Assembly: GCA_009701185.1 (NCBI GenBank)
Contig: WLKQ01000005.1
Span: 1-43,498, forward strand
Direction: 5' to 3'
Length of the DNA: 43,498 nt
DNA from: Actinomycetota bacterium
Lineage (GTDB): Bacteria; Actinomycetota; Actinomycetes; Nanopelagicales; Nanopelagicaceae
The notes below the pieces were generated by a model. The model saw only the letters and a program-made list of their open reading frames with translations, was not told the origin of the DNA and made no database searches. Positions 19,895 through 31,697 of the stretch are shown in pieces. Position 1 is the first letter of the stretch; every line of letters starts with the position of its first letter. Made by a program: the position numbers and the translations under genes.

Positions 19895-20907
19895 TTGAAC
19901 GCCCCTGCTTTTCTATTCTTTTCATACAGGGCTTTCCATGTCACAAATTGCGAGTTTGAACGAGTGAATCGTGTATCTCCCGGTGCGACAGTGATGAAGA
20001 AAAGCCAATCACCTTGAGCTGGATGAAGAGCTGCAGTGATAGCTAGCGCACCTGGATTACCAATCGGACCAGGTGGAAGGCCATAGTTCTTGTATGTGTT
20101 GTAGGGCGATGCAATCAATGTTGAGGATGTACTTAAAAATATCTGACCTCGTACACCTTTTATATAGTGAACCGTTGAATCCATCTGTAAAGGCATTCCC
20201 ATTTCCAGGCGATTTCTAATCACTCGCGATACCTTAGCAAAATCAGCATTATCGCCTTCTGACTGAACGATGGACGCAATCGTTAGAAGTTGTAGTGGTG
20301 AGTACTTACCGACAGAACCAAGTAGCTCTTGTCCCACGGATTCACTTTCGAAACGCTTAAGCATGCTAGCGACAGCTTTTTCCGGCGTAGTACCTTTTGG
20401 AAAACTGTACAAAGCGGGAAACAATAAACCCTCAGCGCTCTTGAAACCGGCAGGCAGAGCAAGGGTTCTAAATGCTGATTGAACCTGCTTTTTAGTGAAA
20501 CCGTATGTGACTAAGGAATCGGTTACTTCACTCTTCCACGCACCTTCAAAGATTTTGATGAGATTTGGGAGTCGCGAAGAGTCTAAAAGCTGATCCAAAG
20601 CTTGGCTTGCTGAAATTCGCAACGTTAATCGATGCGCTCCGGGAGCCACTTTCTCGGAGCGAATATCGGCAACTGCGGTTCGAAAATATGCCTCTGAAGA
20701 TTTCACTACTCCGGCCTGAAATAAAATTCTAGCAATGTCACTTCCAGTTGCTCCACTTGGAATCTCTATGGTCACTTGCGGATCTGACATCTGCACCGTA
20801 CGTGTTTCAAAATTGGCGAAACCTACGCTATGTGTCCGTACCACATGCAGTCCATAAGTCAGCGAGGTTATGAAGACAAGTGCAAAAACAATACGACGAA
20901 TCTTCAT
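19891..20907 (-). CDS. mltG: Endolytic murein transglycosylase MltG (YceG-like)
   Basis: 338 aa; N-terminal TM, VTIEIPSGATGSDIARILFQAGVV, LLTIASIVQSEGDNADFAKVSRVIRNRLEMGMPLQMDSTVHY, YNTYKNYGLPPGPIGNPG. Confidence 0.95.
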   Translation of the reverse strand: MKIRRIVFALVFITSLTYGLHVVRTHSVGFANFETRTVQMSDPQVTIEIPSGATGSDIARILFQAGVVKSSEAYFRTAVADIRSEKVAPGAHRLTLRISASQALDQLLDSSRLPNLIKIFEGAWKSEVTDSLVTYGFTKKQVQSAFRTLALPAGFKSAEGLLFPALYSFPKGTTPEKAVASMLKRFESESVGQELLGSVGKYSPLQLLTIASIVQSEGDNADFAKVSRVIRNRLEMGMPLQMDSTVHYIKGVRGQIFLSTSSTLIASPYNTYKNYGLPPGPIGNPGALAITAALHPAQGDWLFFITVAPGDTRFTRSNSQFVTWKALYEKNRKAGAFK

Positions 20908-21329
20908 GGTCGATTCTTCTCGATCGAAAGTGCAAACTCCAAAATAGCAACAGCTGCAGCTTGATCAATCCTTGATTTAGCATCTTTTGCGGTGACTCCA
21001 GAATCACGCATGCTTCTGGAGGCACTCACAGTAGACATCCGTTCATCGATGAAGGAGATCTGCGCTTGAGTAACGCCGGCAACTAGGTGTCCGAAGCTTT
21101 CAGCTTTATCTACCGCAGCTCCGCTACTGCCATCCATATTGGAAGGCTTTCCAATATAGATCGCAATAGGTTCATATTCATCACACAAGGCACGAAGCTG
21201 ATTTTCAAGATCTCTATCACCTGTCTTCAAAGTTGTGACTGGTGATGCAAGAATTCCATCGGGGTCACAGACCGCAACACCGATACGAACATCTCCGAAA
21301 TCAAAGGCTAAACGGCGACCGCGTTGCAT
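20904..21329 (-). CDS. ruvX: Holliday junction resolvase-like RuvX (YqgF)
   Basis: 141 aa; RRLAFDFGDVRIGVAVCDPDGILASPVTTL, DERMSTVSASR. Confidence 0.95.
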   Translation of the reverse strand: MQRGRRLAFDFGDVRIGVAVCDPDGILASPVTTLKTGDRDLENQLRALCDEYEPIAIYIGKPSNMDGSSGAAVDKAESFGHLVAGVTQAQISFIDERMSTVSASRSMRDSGVTAKDAKSRIDQAAAVAILEFALSIEKNRP

Positions 21330-21337
21330 AAAACGTA

Positions 21338-24010
21338 CTATCCCTTTATTGATTGCGAAATAGCAGAGAGCGCTTCCTGTGCTTTGTCGGGATTACTGCC
21401 GCCACCTTGTGCGAAATCATCTTTACCGCCACCGCCACCACCAAGAACTGCAGAGCCAACCTTGACGAGAGCACCAGCTTTTAAACCTTGAGCGCGGGCC
21501 TCATCACTGACTGCTGCAACCAAAACTGGCTTACCTTCATTGATACTGATGAGCGCAACGACTGAGTTGGAGGATTTGCCACGTAATTCGAGTGCAATTT
21601 TACGAAGATCGTCACCTGAAATGCCATCGTTGAGCTTGGCAAGAGTTGCAGTCACTCCATTAATTACTGTTGAAGTTTTAGAAATTTCACCAATTTGTGC
21701 AAATGCTTGCGAAGAACGCACTGTCGCTAACTCTTTTTCAATGTCTTTTATTTTGTTGAGAAGATCGGAGATTCGCTCTGGTAACTCTTCTACGCGTGCG
21801 CCCTTAATCAGCTCGGTGAGCGAGTTCAAAAGGATATGTTCACGAGCTAAAAACTTATAAGCGTCAGCTCCAACAAGTGCCTCAACGCGACGCACTCCGG
21901 CGCCGATTGATGATTCACTCAAGAGTTTCACTACTCCTAGCTGTGCCGAACCTGAAACGTGAGTTCCACCGCAGAGTTCACGGGCCCAATCTCCGACACT
22001 CACAACGCGAACCTGATCGCCATACTTTTCGCCGAAAAGCGCCATAGCTCCAATTTCTTTAGCTTGCGCTTGCGTCATTAATTCTGCGCTTACTTGCAAA
22101 TCCTCTAAGAGCAGAGCATTCACTCGCGCTTCAACATCATTAATCACGCTCGTTGGGACTGCGCCGGTAGATGGAAAGTCGAAACGGAAGCGCCCCGGAG
22201 AGTTTTCCGAGCCAGCTTGTGTTGCAGTCTCTCCCAAGATTTCGCGGAAAGCTTTATGCACCATGTGTGTTGCGGTATGCGCACGTGAGATGGCATTTCG
22301 ACGCTCTACATCGATTGTTGCAAGTGCTTGGTTTCCAACGTCGAATGAGCCTTGCACAACTCGCCCCCGGTGAACAAATATTCCGGGTACCGGAGTTTGA
22401 ACGTCATCAATTTCAATACTCGTTCCATTACCAAATGAGATAAGGCCACCATCGGCTAACTGACCGCCACCCTCAGAATAAAAAGGAGTGCGATCTAAAA
22501 CAACTTCGATCTCATCGCCCTCTTTGGCGCTCTTAACAAGAACTCCATCAAGAAGGATTGCCGAAATAGTTGATTCGGCAGATGTTTGCGTGTAACCAAC
22601 AAACTCATTTTTACCACTGGCATCTGCAACGCTGCGATAAATACTGACATCGGCATGGCCACTCTTTTTCGCACGTGAATCTGCTTTGGCGCGGTCTTTT
22701 TGCTCTTTCATAAGACGCCTGAAACCCTCTTCATCAACTTCCAGGCCTTCTTCGCGCGCCATTTCCAAAGTTAAATCAAATGGAAAACCATATGTATCAT
22801 GGAGTTTGAATGCATCAGCCCCAGGAAGAACTCTGCCCTGCGATTTCTTTAAACCGGCGCTAGCAACGTCGAAAATAGTTGTTCCGCTTTTGAGTGTCTG
22901 TAAGAAACTCTCTTCCTCTGACACACTTACTGAGAGAATCCGTGCACTATCACTTACGAGTTCTGGGTACTGCGGACCCATCGCACCAATTGCTGCAACT
23001 GTAAGTTCAGACATGATGGGATCCATAGATCCCAATAAACGCATATTTCTAATCGTACGACGCATCATTCGACGCAGAACATATCCGCGTCCTTCATTTC
23101 CTGGAGTTACGCCATCACCAATGAGCATCGCTGACGTTCTAGCGTGGTCTGCGATTACACGAAGAGAGACGTCTGACTTTGCATTTGCGCCATATGTAAC
23201 ACCAGTTAGTTCAGAGGCTTTCTTTAAGATCTGCATAGTGGTATCGATTTCGTAAATATTCTCGACACCCTGCAATAAAGCAGCCATGCGTTCTAGGCCA
23301 AGACCAGTGTCGATACTTTTCGCTGGCAACTCTCCAAGAATAGGGAAATCATCTTTACCGCTGCCTACACCGCGTTCATTTTGCATGAAAACCAAGTTCC
23401 ATACTTCCATGTAGCGATTTTCATCAGCGATCGGTCCGCCTTCAGCGCCATACTCTGGACCTCGGTCGTAATAAATCTCAGAACATGGCCCACACGGTCC
23501 AGGAACACCCATAGACCAGAAGTTATCCCCCATGCCCATGCGTTGAATTCGCTCTTTTGGTACGCCAATCTTTTTATGCCAAATATCAGCGGCTTCATCA
23601 TCATCTAGAAAAACAGTGACCCATAATTTATCCGGAGAGAAACCATAACCACCATCATTGGTTGCTCGCGTGAGCAGCTCCCACGCCAATGAAATTGCTC
23701 CCTCTTTAAAGTAATCCCCAAAAGAAAAGTTTCCGCACATTTGGAAGAAAGAGGCGTGACGCGTTGTTTTTCCAACTTCATCAATATCTAATGTACGCAC
23801 ACACTTTTGAACTGAGGTTGCACGTTGATATGGCGGTGTTACTTCACCCAGAAAATACGGCTTGAAAGGCACCATTCCGGCATTTACTAACAATAAATTT
23901 GGATCATCAGCGATTAATGATGCTGATGGGACAACTGTGTGGGCTAAACCTTGTCGGTTTTCAGATTCAAAGAAGCGCAGCCAGCGCGCACGGATCTCGG
24001 CGGATTCCAC
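21338..24010 (-). CDS. alaS: Alanyl-tRNA synthetase
   Basis: 890 aa; [73 protein letters not shown]. Confidence 0.99.
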   Translation of the reverse strand: MESAEIRARWLRFFESENRQGLAHTVVPSASLIADDPNLLLVNAGMVPFKPYFLGEVTPPYQRATSVQKCVRTLDIDEVGKTTRHASFFQMCGNFSFGDYFKEGAISLAWELLTRATNDGGYGFSPDKLWVTVFLDDDEAADIWHKKIGVPKERIQRMGMGDNFWSMGVPGPCGPCSEIYYDRGPEYGAEGGPIADENRYMEVWNLVFMQNERGVGSGKDDFPILGELPAKSIDTGLGLERMAALLQGVENIYEIDTTMQILKKASELTGVTYGANAKSDVSLRVIADHARTSAMLIGDGVTPGNEGRGYVLRRMMRRTIRNMRLLGSMDPIMSELTVAAIGAMGPQYPELVSDSARILSVSVSEEESFLQTLKSGTTIFDVASAGLKKSQGRVLPGADAFKLHDTYGFPFDLTLEMAREEGLEVDEEGFRRLMKEQKDRAKADSRAKKSGHADVSIYRSVADASGKNEFVGYTQTSAESTISAILLDGVLVKSAKEGDEIEVVLDRTPFYSEGGGQLADGGLISFGNGTSIEIDDVQTPVPGIFVHRGRVVQGSFDVGNQALATIDVERRNAISRAHTATHMVHKAFREILGETATQAGSENSPGRFRFDFPSTGAVPTSVINDVEARVNALLLEDLQVSAELMTQAQAKEIGAMALFGEKYGDQVRVVSVGDWARELCGGTHVSGSAQLGVVKLLSESSIGAGVRRVEALVGADAYKFLAREHILLNSLTELIKGARVEELPERISDLLNKIKDIEKELATVRSSQAFAQIGEISKTSTVINGVTATLAKLNDGISGDDLRKIALELRGKSSNSVVALISINEGKPVLVAAVSDEARAQGLKAGALVKVGSAVLGGGGGGKDDFAQGGGSNPDKAQEALSAISQSIKG

Positions 24011-24019
24011 AGTTGAGGA

Positions 24020-24379
24020 TCACTCAGCCTTCTTCTTGGCACGCGCTTTTTTAGCTGACGCGACAGATAAAAGTGCACCGGCGACCTTTACCGCCGAGCC
24101 GTTTTTATTCAAGAAGGAGTGAGCTGTTTCATTGACCTTATCGGATAAATCCTCAGCATTTTTAGTAATTCGATTAATGCTCTTCAATGGACCATTAACG
24201 AGCGAGACCGTCGTGTGGACCTCTTCGATAAGTGGTGCAGTCTCATCAGTAAGAGCCTTCAGCGAAACTTTAGCCTCATCGATAAACCGACCGACACGGA
24301 TGACCACATAAGCAATTGCGATTGCGATGATGAGCAAACCACAACTTGCAATAATCGTTGCAATACCACCGGGACCCAT
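24020..24379 (-). CDS. DUF948 domain-containing membrane protein
   Basis: 119 aa; single N-terminal TM, GRFIDEAKVSLKALTDETAPLIEEVHTTVSLVNGPLKSINRIT; between alaS and aspS. Confidence 0.8.
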   Translation of the reverse strand: MGPGGIATIIASCGLLIIAIAIAYVVIRVGRFIDEAKVSLKALTDETAPLIEEVHTTVSLVNGPLKSINRITKNAEDLSDKVNETAHSFLNKNGSAVKVAGALLSVASAKKARAKKKAE

Positions 24380-24383
24380 ATGA

Positions 24384-26135
24384 CTAGCCTACCTGAGGCC
24401 CGGTCTTAGGAGCGCCATCAATACCACTTTCCTTACGTTGTGCCGCAGTAATTGGTGTTGGTGCTCCGGTTAACGGATCACCTCCACTTGCCGTCTTAGG
24501 AAATGCAATTACTTCACGAATAGAGTCAGAGCCAGTTAGTAGCGCACAGACACGATCTAGTCCTAATGCAATGCCACCATGTGGCGGTGGACCGTAATTA
24601 AATGCTTCTAGTAAAAAGCCGAATTTGCTTGCCGCTTCTTCATCACTTAATCCGATAACACTGAAAACATCTCTTTGCATTGTGCGGTCATGAATTCTTA
24701 TCGATCCACCACCAAGTTCGGTTCCATTAAGAACTATGTCATAGGCATAGGCCAATGCACTTGCTGGGTCACTAGCAAAGGTTTTAGCAAACTCTGGCTT
24801 CGGACCGGTAAATGGATGATGAACTGCAGTCCAACCGCCATTGTCAGTTGGTTCAAACATAGGTGCATCGACAACCCATAAAAACTCCCATGTATCTGGA
24901 GTAATTAAACCGCAGCGCTTACCAATCTCTAAGCGGACGGCGCCTAATAGATTTTGTGAAGCGACTCGTTCTCCGGCAGCGAAGAAAATAGCATCTCCCG
25001 CAGAAGCGCCCGTAGCTGCAGCGATTCCATTGCACTCTTGCTCAGAAAGATTTTTCGCGACTGGCCCGCCCAGAGTTCCATCTTCATTAATCAAAATATA
25101 TGCAAGGCCCTTAGCTCCGCGAGCCTTTGCCCAGTCTTGCCACGCATCTAGTTCGCGGCGAGGTGAAGATGCACCTTTAGGCATAACAACTGCTCCGACA
25201 TACGGTGCTTGAAATACTCGGAAAGTTGTTTGCGCAAAGTACTGGGTCTGTTCAGAAAGTTCATTTGAAAAGCGCAGATCGGGTTTGTCTGAACCAAATC
25301 GCGCCATCGCATCGGCATACGTCATGCGCTGTAGCGGTAGCGGAATTGTGTAACCCACCGCCTCTTGCCAAATTTTTGCAACAATTTTTTCGGCAACTGC
25401 CAAAATATCTTCTTGGTCAATGAATGACATCTCAATATCTAGCTGCGTGAACTCTGGTTGGCGATCGGCACGAAAATCTTCATCACGGAAGCAGCGTGCG
25501 ATTTGATAATACTTTTCCATTCCCGCAACCATGAGTAGCTGCTTGAACAATTGTGGTGATTGTGGAAGGGCGTACCAGCTGCCAGGTTGTAAGCGCACAG
25601 GGACTAAAAAGTCACGTGCACCCTCCGGCGTTGAACGCGTTAAATATGGTGTTTCGATTTCCAGGAAATCCTCTTGCTCCATCACTCGACGAATCGTTGA
25701 TGTAACTTTTGAACGAAGTCGAAGATTCGCTGCAGGTTTTTCACGGCGTAGATCCAGATATCGATACTTCAGGCGTACTTCTTCACTGATGTCAGAATCA
25801 TTTCCGCTATCAACTGGAAATGGCAAGGGCGCTGATTCACTCAAAACAACAATTGAGTCACCCATAACTTCGATATCACCGGTAGCGATTCCCGCATTCT
25901 GGTTACCGTCTGGTCGTGCTAAAACTTCTCCAGTGATTAACAAACACCACTCGGCGCGCAAAGCTCCCGCCATTTTTTCATCGCGGATGACTACTTGGAC
26001 CGAACCAGATGCATCACGAAGATCAATAAAGGCAACACCACCGTGGTCGCGACGGCGTGATACCCAACCGGCCAAAGTAACGGTCTGACCAATATGGGAG
26101 GTACGTAGTGATCCGGCTTCGTGGCTTCTTAACAT
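24384..26135 (-). CDS. aspS: Aspartyl-tRNA synthetase
   Basis: 583 aa; [69 protein letters not shown]. Confidence 0.99.
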   Translation of the reverse strand: MLRSHEAGSLRTSHIGQTVTLAGWVSRRRDHGGVAFIDLRDASGSVQVVIRDEKMAGALRAEWCLLITGEVLARPDGNQNAGIATGDIEVMGDSIVVLSESAPLPFPVDSGNDSDISEEVRLKYRYLDLRREKPAANLRLRSKVTSTIRRVMEQEDFLEIETPYLTRSTPEGARDFLVPVRLQPGSWYALPQSPQLFKQLLMVAGMEKYYQIARCFRDEDFRADRQPEFTQLDIEMSFIDQEDILAVAEKIVAKIWQEAVGYTIPLPLQRMTYADAMARFGSDKPDLRFSNELSEQTQYFAQTTFRVFQAPYVGAVVMPKGASSPRRELDAWQDWAKARGAKGLAYILINEDGTLGGPVAKNLSEQECNGIAAATGASAGDAIFFAAGERVASQNLLGAVRLEIGKRCGLITPDTWEFLWVVDAPMFEPTDNGGWTAVHHPFTGPKPEFAKTFASDPASALAYAYDIVLNGTELGGGSIRIHDRTMQRDVFSVIGLSDEEAASKFGFLLEAFNYGPPPHGGIALGLDRVCALLTGSDSIREVIAFPKTASGGDPLTGAPTPITAAQRKESGIDGAPKTGPQVG

Positions 26136-26156
26136 GTGTGGGTACGGTTCCTATGC

Positions 26157-27407
26157 CTAAAGTTCGTTGATTAAGGAGTCAATCCTAACCGATGCGGTGG
26201 CACCAGTGTTCATCTGCTTCAACTCAACATGACCACTGGCGATTTCTGAATCTCCCAGTACGACTACATATCGCGCGCCACTCTTATCTGCAGCTTTCAT
26301 TGCTCCCTTAAGTGCGCGATCACCAAAGGCAATCTCAACTGTTTTGTTGGCATGACGCAATCGTGCTGCAATCTTTAGGGCTTGCTCCTTAGCTAACTCC
26401 CCCAGCGGAATTATCATCAAATCAGAGACAAATTCTTGGCTAGCGATCACTCCTTCAGCTTCGGCCGCTAAAACTGCGCGATCAATACCTAGGCCGAATC
26501 CAATTCCAGATAACTCTTGACCGCCAAGTTCGGCCATTAATCCGTCGTATCGCCCACCCCCGCCGATGCCAGATTGCGCACCAAGAAGTTCATGAACAAA
26601 TTCAAAAGTAGTACCCGTGTAATAGTCCAGACCGCGAACCATGTGAGGATTTAAAACATAGGAAATTCCTAAAGCATCCAGATATTTCTTCACTTGGTCA
26701 AAGTGCGCACGCGATGAATCACTTAAATAATCCATCAACAATGGCGCCTTAGCCATCGCAGTTTGCATCTCTTCGCGCTTATCATCAAACAAGCGCAGTG
26801 GATTGATTGCTGCACGCGCAGCAGTTGCTTCGTCAAAATCAAGAGTTGCTATATACGTCACTAGATCTTTTCGGTGAGCTGCGCGTGATTCGGCATCTCC
26901 CAAAGAGGTGAGATCTAATCGGTATTTAGTTAAACCTATTGCTTTGAAACCTGCATCTGCGATAGCAATAACTTCTGCATCAATTGCTGGATCATCTAAA
27001 CCTATTGCTTCAATACCGACTTGATAGAACTGACGGTAGCGCCCAGCTTGTGGACGTTCGGCCCGAAAGAAAGCACCCGAATACCAAACTTTGACTGGAA
27101 GTGGTCCGCGATCTAATCCATGCTCAATCACTGCACGCATAACACCGGCCGTGCCTTCTGGTCGCAACGTTATAGAACGATCTCCGCGATCAGTAAAGGT
27201 GTACATCTCTTTTGACACAACATCGGTAGATGCACCCACTCCTCGTGTGAAAAGTTCGGTATCTTCAAATACCGGAAGCTCCATGAGTGAATAACCTGCA
27301 CGTCGCGCGGGGTCTATGAGTGCTTGGCGAACAAACTCGAAAACATCCGAGCGTGGCGGCATGTACTCACTGACACCTTTAGGCGCTTGAATTTTCTTTC
27401 CAACCAT
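26157..27407 (-). CDS. hisS: Histidyl-tRNA synthetase
   Basis: 416 aa; [67 protein letters not shown]. Confidence 0.97.
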   Translation of the reverse strand: MVGKKIQAPKGVSEYMPPRSDVFEFVRQALIDPARRAGYSLMELPVFEDTELFTRGVGASTDVVSKEMYTFTDRGDRSITLRPEGTAGVMRAVIEHGLDRGPLPVKVWYSGAFFRAERPQAGRYRQFYQVGIEAIGLDDPAIDAEVIAIADAGFKAIGLTKYRLDLTSLGDAESRAAHRKDLVTYIATLDFDEATAARAAINPLRLFDDKREEMQTAMAKAPLLMDYLSDSSRAHFDQVKKYLDALGISYVLNPHMVRGLDYYTGTTFEFVHELLGAQSGIGGGGRYDGLMAELGGQELSGIGFGLGIDRAVLAAEAEGVIASQEFVSDLMIIPLGELAKEQALKIAARLRHANKTVEIAFGDRALKGAMKAADKSGARYVVVLGDSEIASGHVELKQMNTGATASVRIDSLINEL

Positions 27408-28069
27408 TAGTAACGCCCTTTAATAGAATTCAAGTAAGGATTATTTTTGCGCTCGTTTGCCATCGTGGTCGCTCTTCCATGTCCAGGCAGAACCTGTAAG
27501 TGGTCAGGTAAAGGTAAGACCTTTTTTCGCAACGTTTCATCCATATCTTTTGCCGAGCCTGTCGGCTGATCTGTACGTCCAATCGAACCAGCAAAGAGAA
27601 CATCCCCGCTGACTAATACCTCGTTGTTGACTTCAAACATCACCGAACCCCGTGTGTGTCCGGGAGCGTGAATCGTTGTGATCTGCAGACCAACAATCTC
27701 GATGACTTCGCCATTTCGCAATTCTCTTACATCGGCTGGTTCTGCAAACTCCATAGCCTCCAATGTCGCTGCGAATTCTGGGCTCACCCAACGCTGCGGA
27801 TGGATAAGACTGCCCCGATCCTGGCTATGAATATAGGCCGGGATTTCGTATCCATCGGCGATGGGACGTATCGAAAAAGTATGGTCAACGTGGCCATGTG
27901 TGGCTAGTACCGCGACTGGTTTCAGGGCATATTCCTCAAGGATGGCAGAGAGCTGATGACTGACATCTGGCATTCCAGGGTCGATTACTATGCACTCGGC
28001 GCCTTTACCAGTGGCTAGAACCCAGCAATTGGTGGCAAACATAGGGGCAGCAAATGACTCAATGAGCAT
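27407..28069 (-). CDS. MBL-fold metallohydrolase (glyoxalase II-like)
   Basis: 220 aa; [64 protein letters not shown]; strong AGGAGG upstream. Confidence 0.92.
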   Translation of the reverse strand: MLIESFAAPMFATNCWVLATGKGAECIVIDPGMPDVSHQLSAILEEYALKPVAVLATHGHVDHTFSIRPIADGYEIPAYIHSQDRGSLIHPQRWVSPEFAATLEAMEFAEPADVRELRNGEVIEIVGLQITTIHAPGHTRGSVMFEVNNEVLVSGDVLFAGSIGRTDQPTGSAKDMDETLRKKVLPLPDHLQVLPGHGRATTMANERKNNPYLNSIKGRY

Positions 28070-28110
28070 ACCTACCTCCTATGTCTAGTAATTGACGCCG
28101 AACGGCATAG

Positions 28111-28131
28111 ACAGGGTACCTTTTACCCTGT
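28111..28131. promoter_or_regulatory. Perfect inverted repeat in MBL/DUF349 divergent intergenic region
   Basis: ACAGGGTA-CCTTT-TACCCTGT (8-bp arms, 5-nt spacer). Confidence 0.55.
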
Positions 28132-28193
28132 TGAAATGCTCACTTCACGCCCTATGAGTTCGCACTCCTAAGGCCAAACGAATACATAGCGAC

Positions 28194-28205
28194 GTTCATA
28201 TGAAC
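28194..28205. promoter_or_regulatory. 12-bp perfect palindrome upstream of DUF349 gene
   Basis: GTTCATATGAAC, 23 nt before the ATG at 28229. Confidence 0.4.
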
Positions 28206-28228
28206 AACGCGCTGAAAGGATCACCACC

Positions 28229-29527
28229 ATGACCGAGATTAATCCGATGATGCAAGCATCAGCAGCAAGTGCGCTGATTGGAGATCCTGCAGCCTTTGGC
28301 CGCGTAGCCGAAGATGGAACTGTTTATGTTCGTACCAGCAATGGTGAAGTAGCCGTAGGTTCATACCCTGGTAAAACTGCTGATGAAGCACTCACATACT
28401 TTGTTCGAAAATTTGAAATGTTAGCCGCAGAGGTTGCACTACTTGCTGCGCGTATCAAGAGCGGTGCTCTAGTTCCTTCCGATGCTTATGCCGCGGTAAA
28501 GAAACTGCGTGAGCAAGTTAAGGAACTCAATGGCGTCGGTGATCTCGAGGCGCTAGCTGCCTCCGTCGAGCAGATTGAACCTCTCATCGAAGGCCATCGT
28601 GAGGCCTATGAATCTAAGAAAGCTGCCGAAGTTGCGGCCAAGAAAGAGCGACTAGAGCAAATTTTAGTTGAAAAAGAAAAGATTGTTGCAGAGGCAGAAT
28701 CACTTGCTCTCTCTGAAAGTTGGAAAGTAACAGGTGATCGTCTTAAAGTTTTGTTAGATGAGTGGAAATCTGCGCCTCGTTTGGATAAGAAGAGCGATGC
28801 CGATTTATGGAAGCGTTTTTCTTCCTCTCGAAATAAGTTTGATAAGCGTCGCCGTACACACTTTGCCGCACTTGAAGCAACGCAGAGTGTCGTAGCAGAT
28901 GCCAAGAAGGCGATTATTGCAGAGGCGGAATCTCTAGCAACATCAACTGATTGGGTGCCAACGGCTAAAAAGTTCAAAACGCTTATGGATGCCTGGAAGG
29001 CCTCTGGTCGTGGCAAACCAAGTGATGATGCAAAGATGTGGGCCCGATTTAAAGCTGCTCAAGATCAATTCTTCACTGCAAAAATCGCTGATCTTGAAAA
29101 ACGCGATACAACTATGGCTGCAAATTTAATCAAGCGTGAAGAGTTAGTTATACAGATTGAAGCGTTAGTTCCATTTACAAACTTAGATGAAGCTAAAAAG
29201 GCACTCCGTGAGCACATGAATTCATGGAGCAAAATCGGTATGACGCATCGAGATAAGCGCGCCGCCCTAGATGCACGTGTACACGCAGTAGAGAGCGTGA
29301 TAAAAGAGGCAGAGGCCGAGAATTGGCGAAAGACAGATCCAGCCGCAAAAGCCCGTGCTGGTGAAGTTGTTAAGCAACTTGCTGATTCGATAGAGAGCTA
29401 CGAGAAGATCGCCGCTAAATCATTAGCTGCCGGAAACTCGAAGAAGGCTGCCGAAGCAACCGAGTCAGCGGCTGCACGTCGCGTCTGGTTGGCTGAAGCC
29501 GAGAAAGCTTTAGCTGAATTCAACTAA
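28229..29527 (+). CDS. DUF349 domain-containing coiled-coil protein
   Basis: 432 aa; repeated modules EAESLALSESWKVTGDRLKVLLDEWKSAPRLDKKSDADLWKRFSSSRNKFDKRRRTHF / EAESLATSTDWVPTAKKFKTLMDAWKASGRGKPSDDAKMWARFKAAQDQFF; next to rel as in other actinobacteria. Confidence 0.93.
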   Translation: MTEINPMMQASAASALIGDPAAFGRVAEDGTVYVRTSNGEVAVGSYPGKTADEALTYFVRKFEMLAAEVALLAARIKSGALVPSDAYAAVKKLREQVKELNGVGDLEALAASVEQIEPLIEGHREAYESKKAAEVAAKKERLEQILVEKEKIVAEAESLALSESWKVTGDRLKVLLDEWKSAPRLDKKSDADLWKRFSSSRNKFDKRRRTHFAALEATQSVVADAKKAIIAEAESLATSTDWVPTAKKFKTLMDAWKASGRGKPSDDAKMWARFKAAQDQFFTAKIADLEKRDTTMAANLIKREELVIQIEALVPFTNLDEAKKALREHMNSWSKIGMTHRDKRAALDARVHAVESVIKEAEAENWRKTDPAAKARAGEVVKQLADSIESYEKIAAKSLAAGNSKKAAEATESAAARRVWLAEAEKALAEFN

Positions 29528-31686
29528 TTATTAGTTGTTCGATAGACGTCGTAGACGCCTTCGATAGTTCGAACCGCTGCCAGAACTGCATCTAAGTGTG
29601 TTGCATCTGCCATTTCGAAAGTGAATCGCGAGAAGGCAGTTCGATCTTTTGAGGTGCTCACCGATGCACTCAAAATATTTACATGTTGATCCGAAAGCGT
29701 GCGCGTAACATCTGCCAAAAGTGAAGCTCTGTCGAGGGCTTCAACTTGAATGTTAACGAGGAAGACCGAGCCTGCACCTGCCCGCCAACTGACTTTAACA
29801 ACTCGATCCAACTGTGTTTCACGTAAATCTGCAGCGTTGACGCAATCACCGCGGTGAATAGATACACCGCTCCCCTTTGTAATGAAACCCATAATGTCAT
29901 CACCGGGTACAGGCGTACAGCATCGTGCTAATTTCACAAGGACATCATCGGTACCCTCAACATCTACAGCATTACTTGACCTGCGTGTTGCAGGTGCTCG
30001 CGTTGGAAGTACATCCATAGTCGGCTCTGGATGTGAATCATCTCCCCCAAGTGCTACGACCAACTTATCGATAATTGATGCCGCAGAAACATGGCCATCA
30101 CCAACAGCTGAATACAAACCTTCAATATCGCTATAACGAAGTTCGTGTGCTAGCTCTAGCAATGAATGGCCAGCGAAAATCTTTTGCAACGGTAAGCCCG
30201 CTTTTCGCATCTGGCGCGCAATAGATTCACGCCCTGCATCAATAGCTTCCTCGCGGCGCTCTTTGCTAAACCATGCTTTAATTTTAGAGCGAGCTCGAGG
30301 GCTTTGCACAAAATTCAGCCAGTCTCTACTCGGTCCAGCGTGCTCTCCCTTATTGGTAACAATCTCCACGACATCACCATTGTTAAGCCTAGATTCGAGT
30401 GGGACTAAACGACCGTTAACTTTTGCTCCTGCACATCTAATTCCAACATCGGTGTGTACAGAGAAAGCAAAGTCCACTGGTGTGGATCCACCAGGTAGTG
30501 CAACAACGCTGCCTTTAGGAGTAAAGACAAAGACTTCTGGGGAACCTAAATCAAAGCGCAAAGATTCCAAAAATTCAGATGGATCTTCAGTCTCTTTTTG
30601 CCATTCATGAAGTTGACGCAGCCAAAGCATCTCTGGTGATGTCTCATTGTTCTCGTGGCCTTGCTTGTACTTCCAGTGCGCAGCAATACCGAACTCAGCC
30701 CGTGTATGCATGTCATAGGTACGAATTTGAATCTCGATCGCTTTACCCGTCGGACCAATCACTGTGGTGTGTAGAGATTGGTATAAGTTAAATTTGGGCA
30801 TCGCGATGTAATCCTTAAAGCGGCCTGGAACTGGCGACCATCTAGCGTGGATAGATCCCAGAACTGCGTAACAATCCCGAACATCATCAACTAAGACTCG
30901 GATACCAACCAAGTCATAAATATCATTGAATTCACGGCCGCGAACTACCATCTTTTGATAGACAGAGAAGAAATGCTTTTGCCTACCGGTCACTGTCGCA
31001 TGGATTGAATCCTTAGCTAAATCGTCAGTGACAACCTCAATAACTTCACGTGTTAATAAATCTCGAGAAGGTGATCTCTCGGCAACTAAACGCGAAATCT
31101 CTTCGAACTTTTTGGGCTCTAGAACTTCAAAAGATAAGTCTTCTAGCTCCCACTTGATTGCATTCATTCCAAGGCGGTGCGCAAGCGGTGCATAAATATC
31201 TAGCGTTTCGCGTGCCTTTCTTTCAGCACTTTCTACGGCTACGAATCTCCAGGTTCGAGCGTTATGTAAACGATCAGCGAGTTTGATAACCAGGATTCGG
31301 ATATCGCGAGACATTGCAACAACCATCTTGCGCACTGTTTCAGCTTCTGCTGTTGGTCCATAGGTAAGTCGATCTAACTTTGTTACTCCATCGACTAAAT
31401 TGGCAATCTCGTCACCAAAATCATGCCGTAACTCTCGCAAGGAGTACGACGTATCTTCAACGGTGTCATGTAAAAGCGCGGCGATCAATGTCTCGGAGTT
31501 CAAGCCGAGATCAGCGAGAATTTGAGCAACGGCAACCGGGTGTGTAATGTAGCGTTCACCAGATTTACGTAACTGCCCCTCGTGGGCCTTTTCAGCAACT
31601 AGAAACGCACGCTCAACATCAGCGACATCGGTTCCGGCATGGTTTTCCTTGAGCGCACTAATTACTGGTGCAATCAAGGTGTCCAC
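29524..31686 (-). CDS. rel: Bifunctional (p)ppGpp synthetase/hydrolase (Rel/SpoT-type)
   Basis: 720 aa; HPVAVAQILADLGLNSETLIAALLHDTVEDT (HD), synthetase YQSLHTTVIGPTGKAIEIQIRT, TGS, C-terminal ACT. Confidence 0.98.
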   Translation of the reverse strand: MDTLIAPVISALKENHAGTDVADVERAFLVAEKAHEGQLRKSGERYITHPVAVAQILADLGLNSETLIAALLHDTVEDTSYSLRELRHDFGDEIANLVDGVTKLDRLTYGPTAEAETVRKMVVAMSRDIRILVIKLADRLHNARTWRFVAVESAERKARETLDIYAPLAHRLGMNAIKWELEDLSFEVLEPKKFEEISRLVAERSPSRDLLTREVIEVVTDDLAKDSIHATVTGRQKHFFSVYQKMVVRGREFNDIYDLVGIRVLVDDVRDCYAVLGSIHARWSPVPGRFKDYIAMPKFNLYQSLHTTVIGPTGKAIEIQIRTYDMHTRAEFGIAAHWKYKQGHENNETSPEMLWLRQLHEWQKETEDPSEFLESLRFDLGSPEVFVFTPKGSVVALPGGSTPVDFAFSVHTDVGIRCAGAKVNGRLVPLESRLNNGDVVEIVTNKGEHAGPSRDWLNFVQSPRARSKIKAWFSKERREEAIDAGRESIARQMRKAGLPLQKIFAGHSLLELAHELRYSDIEGLYSAVGDGHVSAASIIDKLVVALGGDDSHPEPTMDVLPTRAPATRRSSNAVDVEGTDDVLVKLARCCTPVPGDDIMGFITKGSGVSIHRGDCVNAADLRETQLDRVVKVSWRAGAGSVFLVNIQVEALDRASLLADVTRTLSDQHVNILSASVSTSKDRTAFSRFTFEMADATHLDAVLAAVRTIEGVYDVYRTTNN

Positions 31687-31697
31687 AAGAAAATCCC

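Noticed and set aside
20220-20300. MltG motif IVQSEG instead of IVEKE
   Set aside because: The second Glu is retained and similar variants are, to my knowledge, seen in actinobacterial MltG; probably functional.
22686-23255. 189-aa plus-strand ORF antisense to alaS
   Set aside because: Lies entirely within the clearly coding alaS frame; Ser/Arg-rich low-complexity translation with no recognisable domain; a codon-bias shadow ORF.
25531-26088. 185-aa plus-strand ORF antisense to aspS
   Set aside because: Shadow ORF opposite a conserved gene, no recognisable domain.
28680-28960. Near-repeat DNA (GTTGCAGAGGCAGAATCACT / ATTGCAGAGGCGGAATCTCT)
   Set aside because: Explained by duplicated DUF349 modules in the protein, not a mobile or CRISPR-type repeat.
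28606-29016. 136-aa minus-strand ORF inside the DUF349 gene
   Set aside because: Ser/Ala/Arg-rich shadow of the coiled-coil coding frame.
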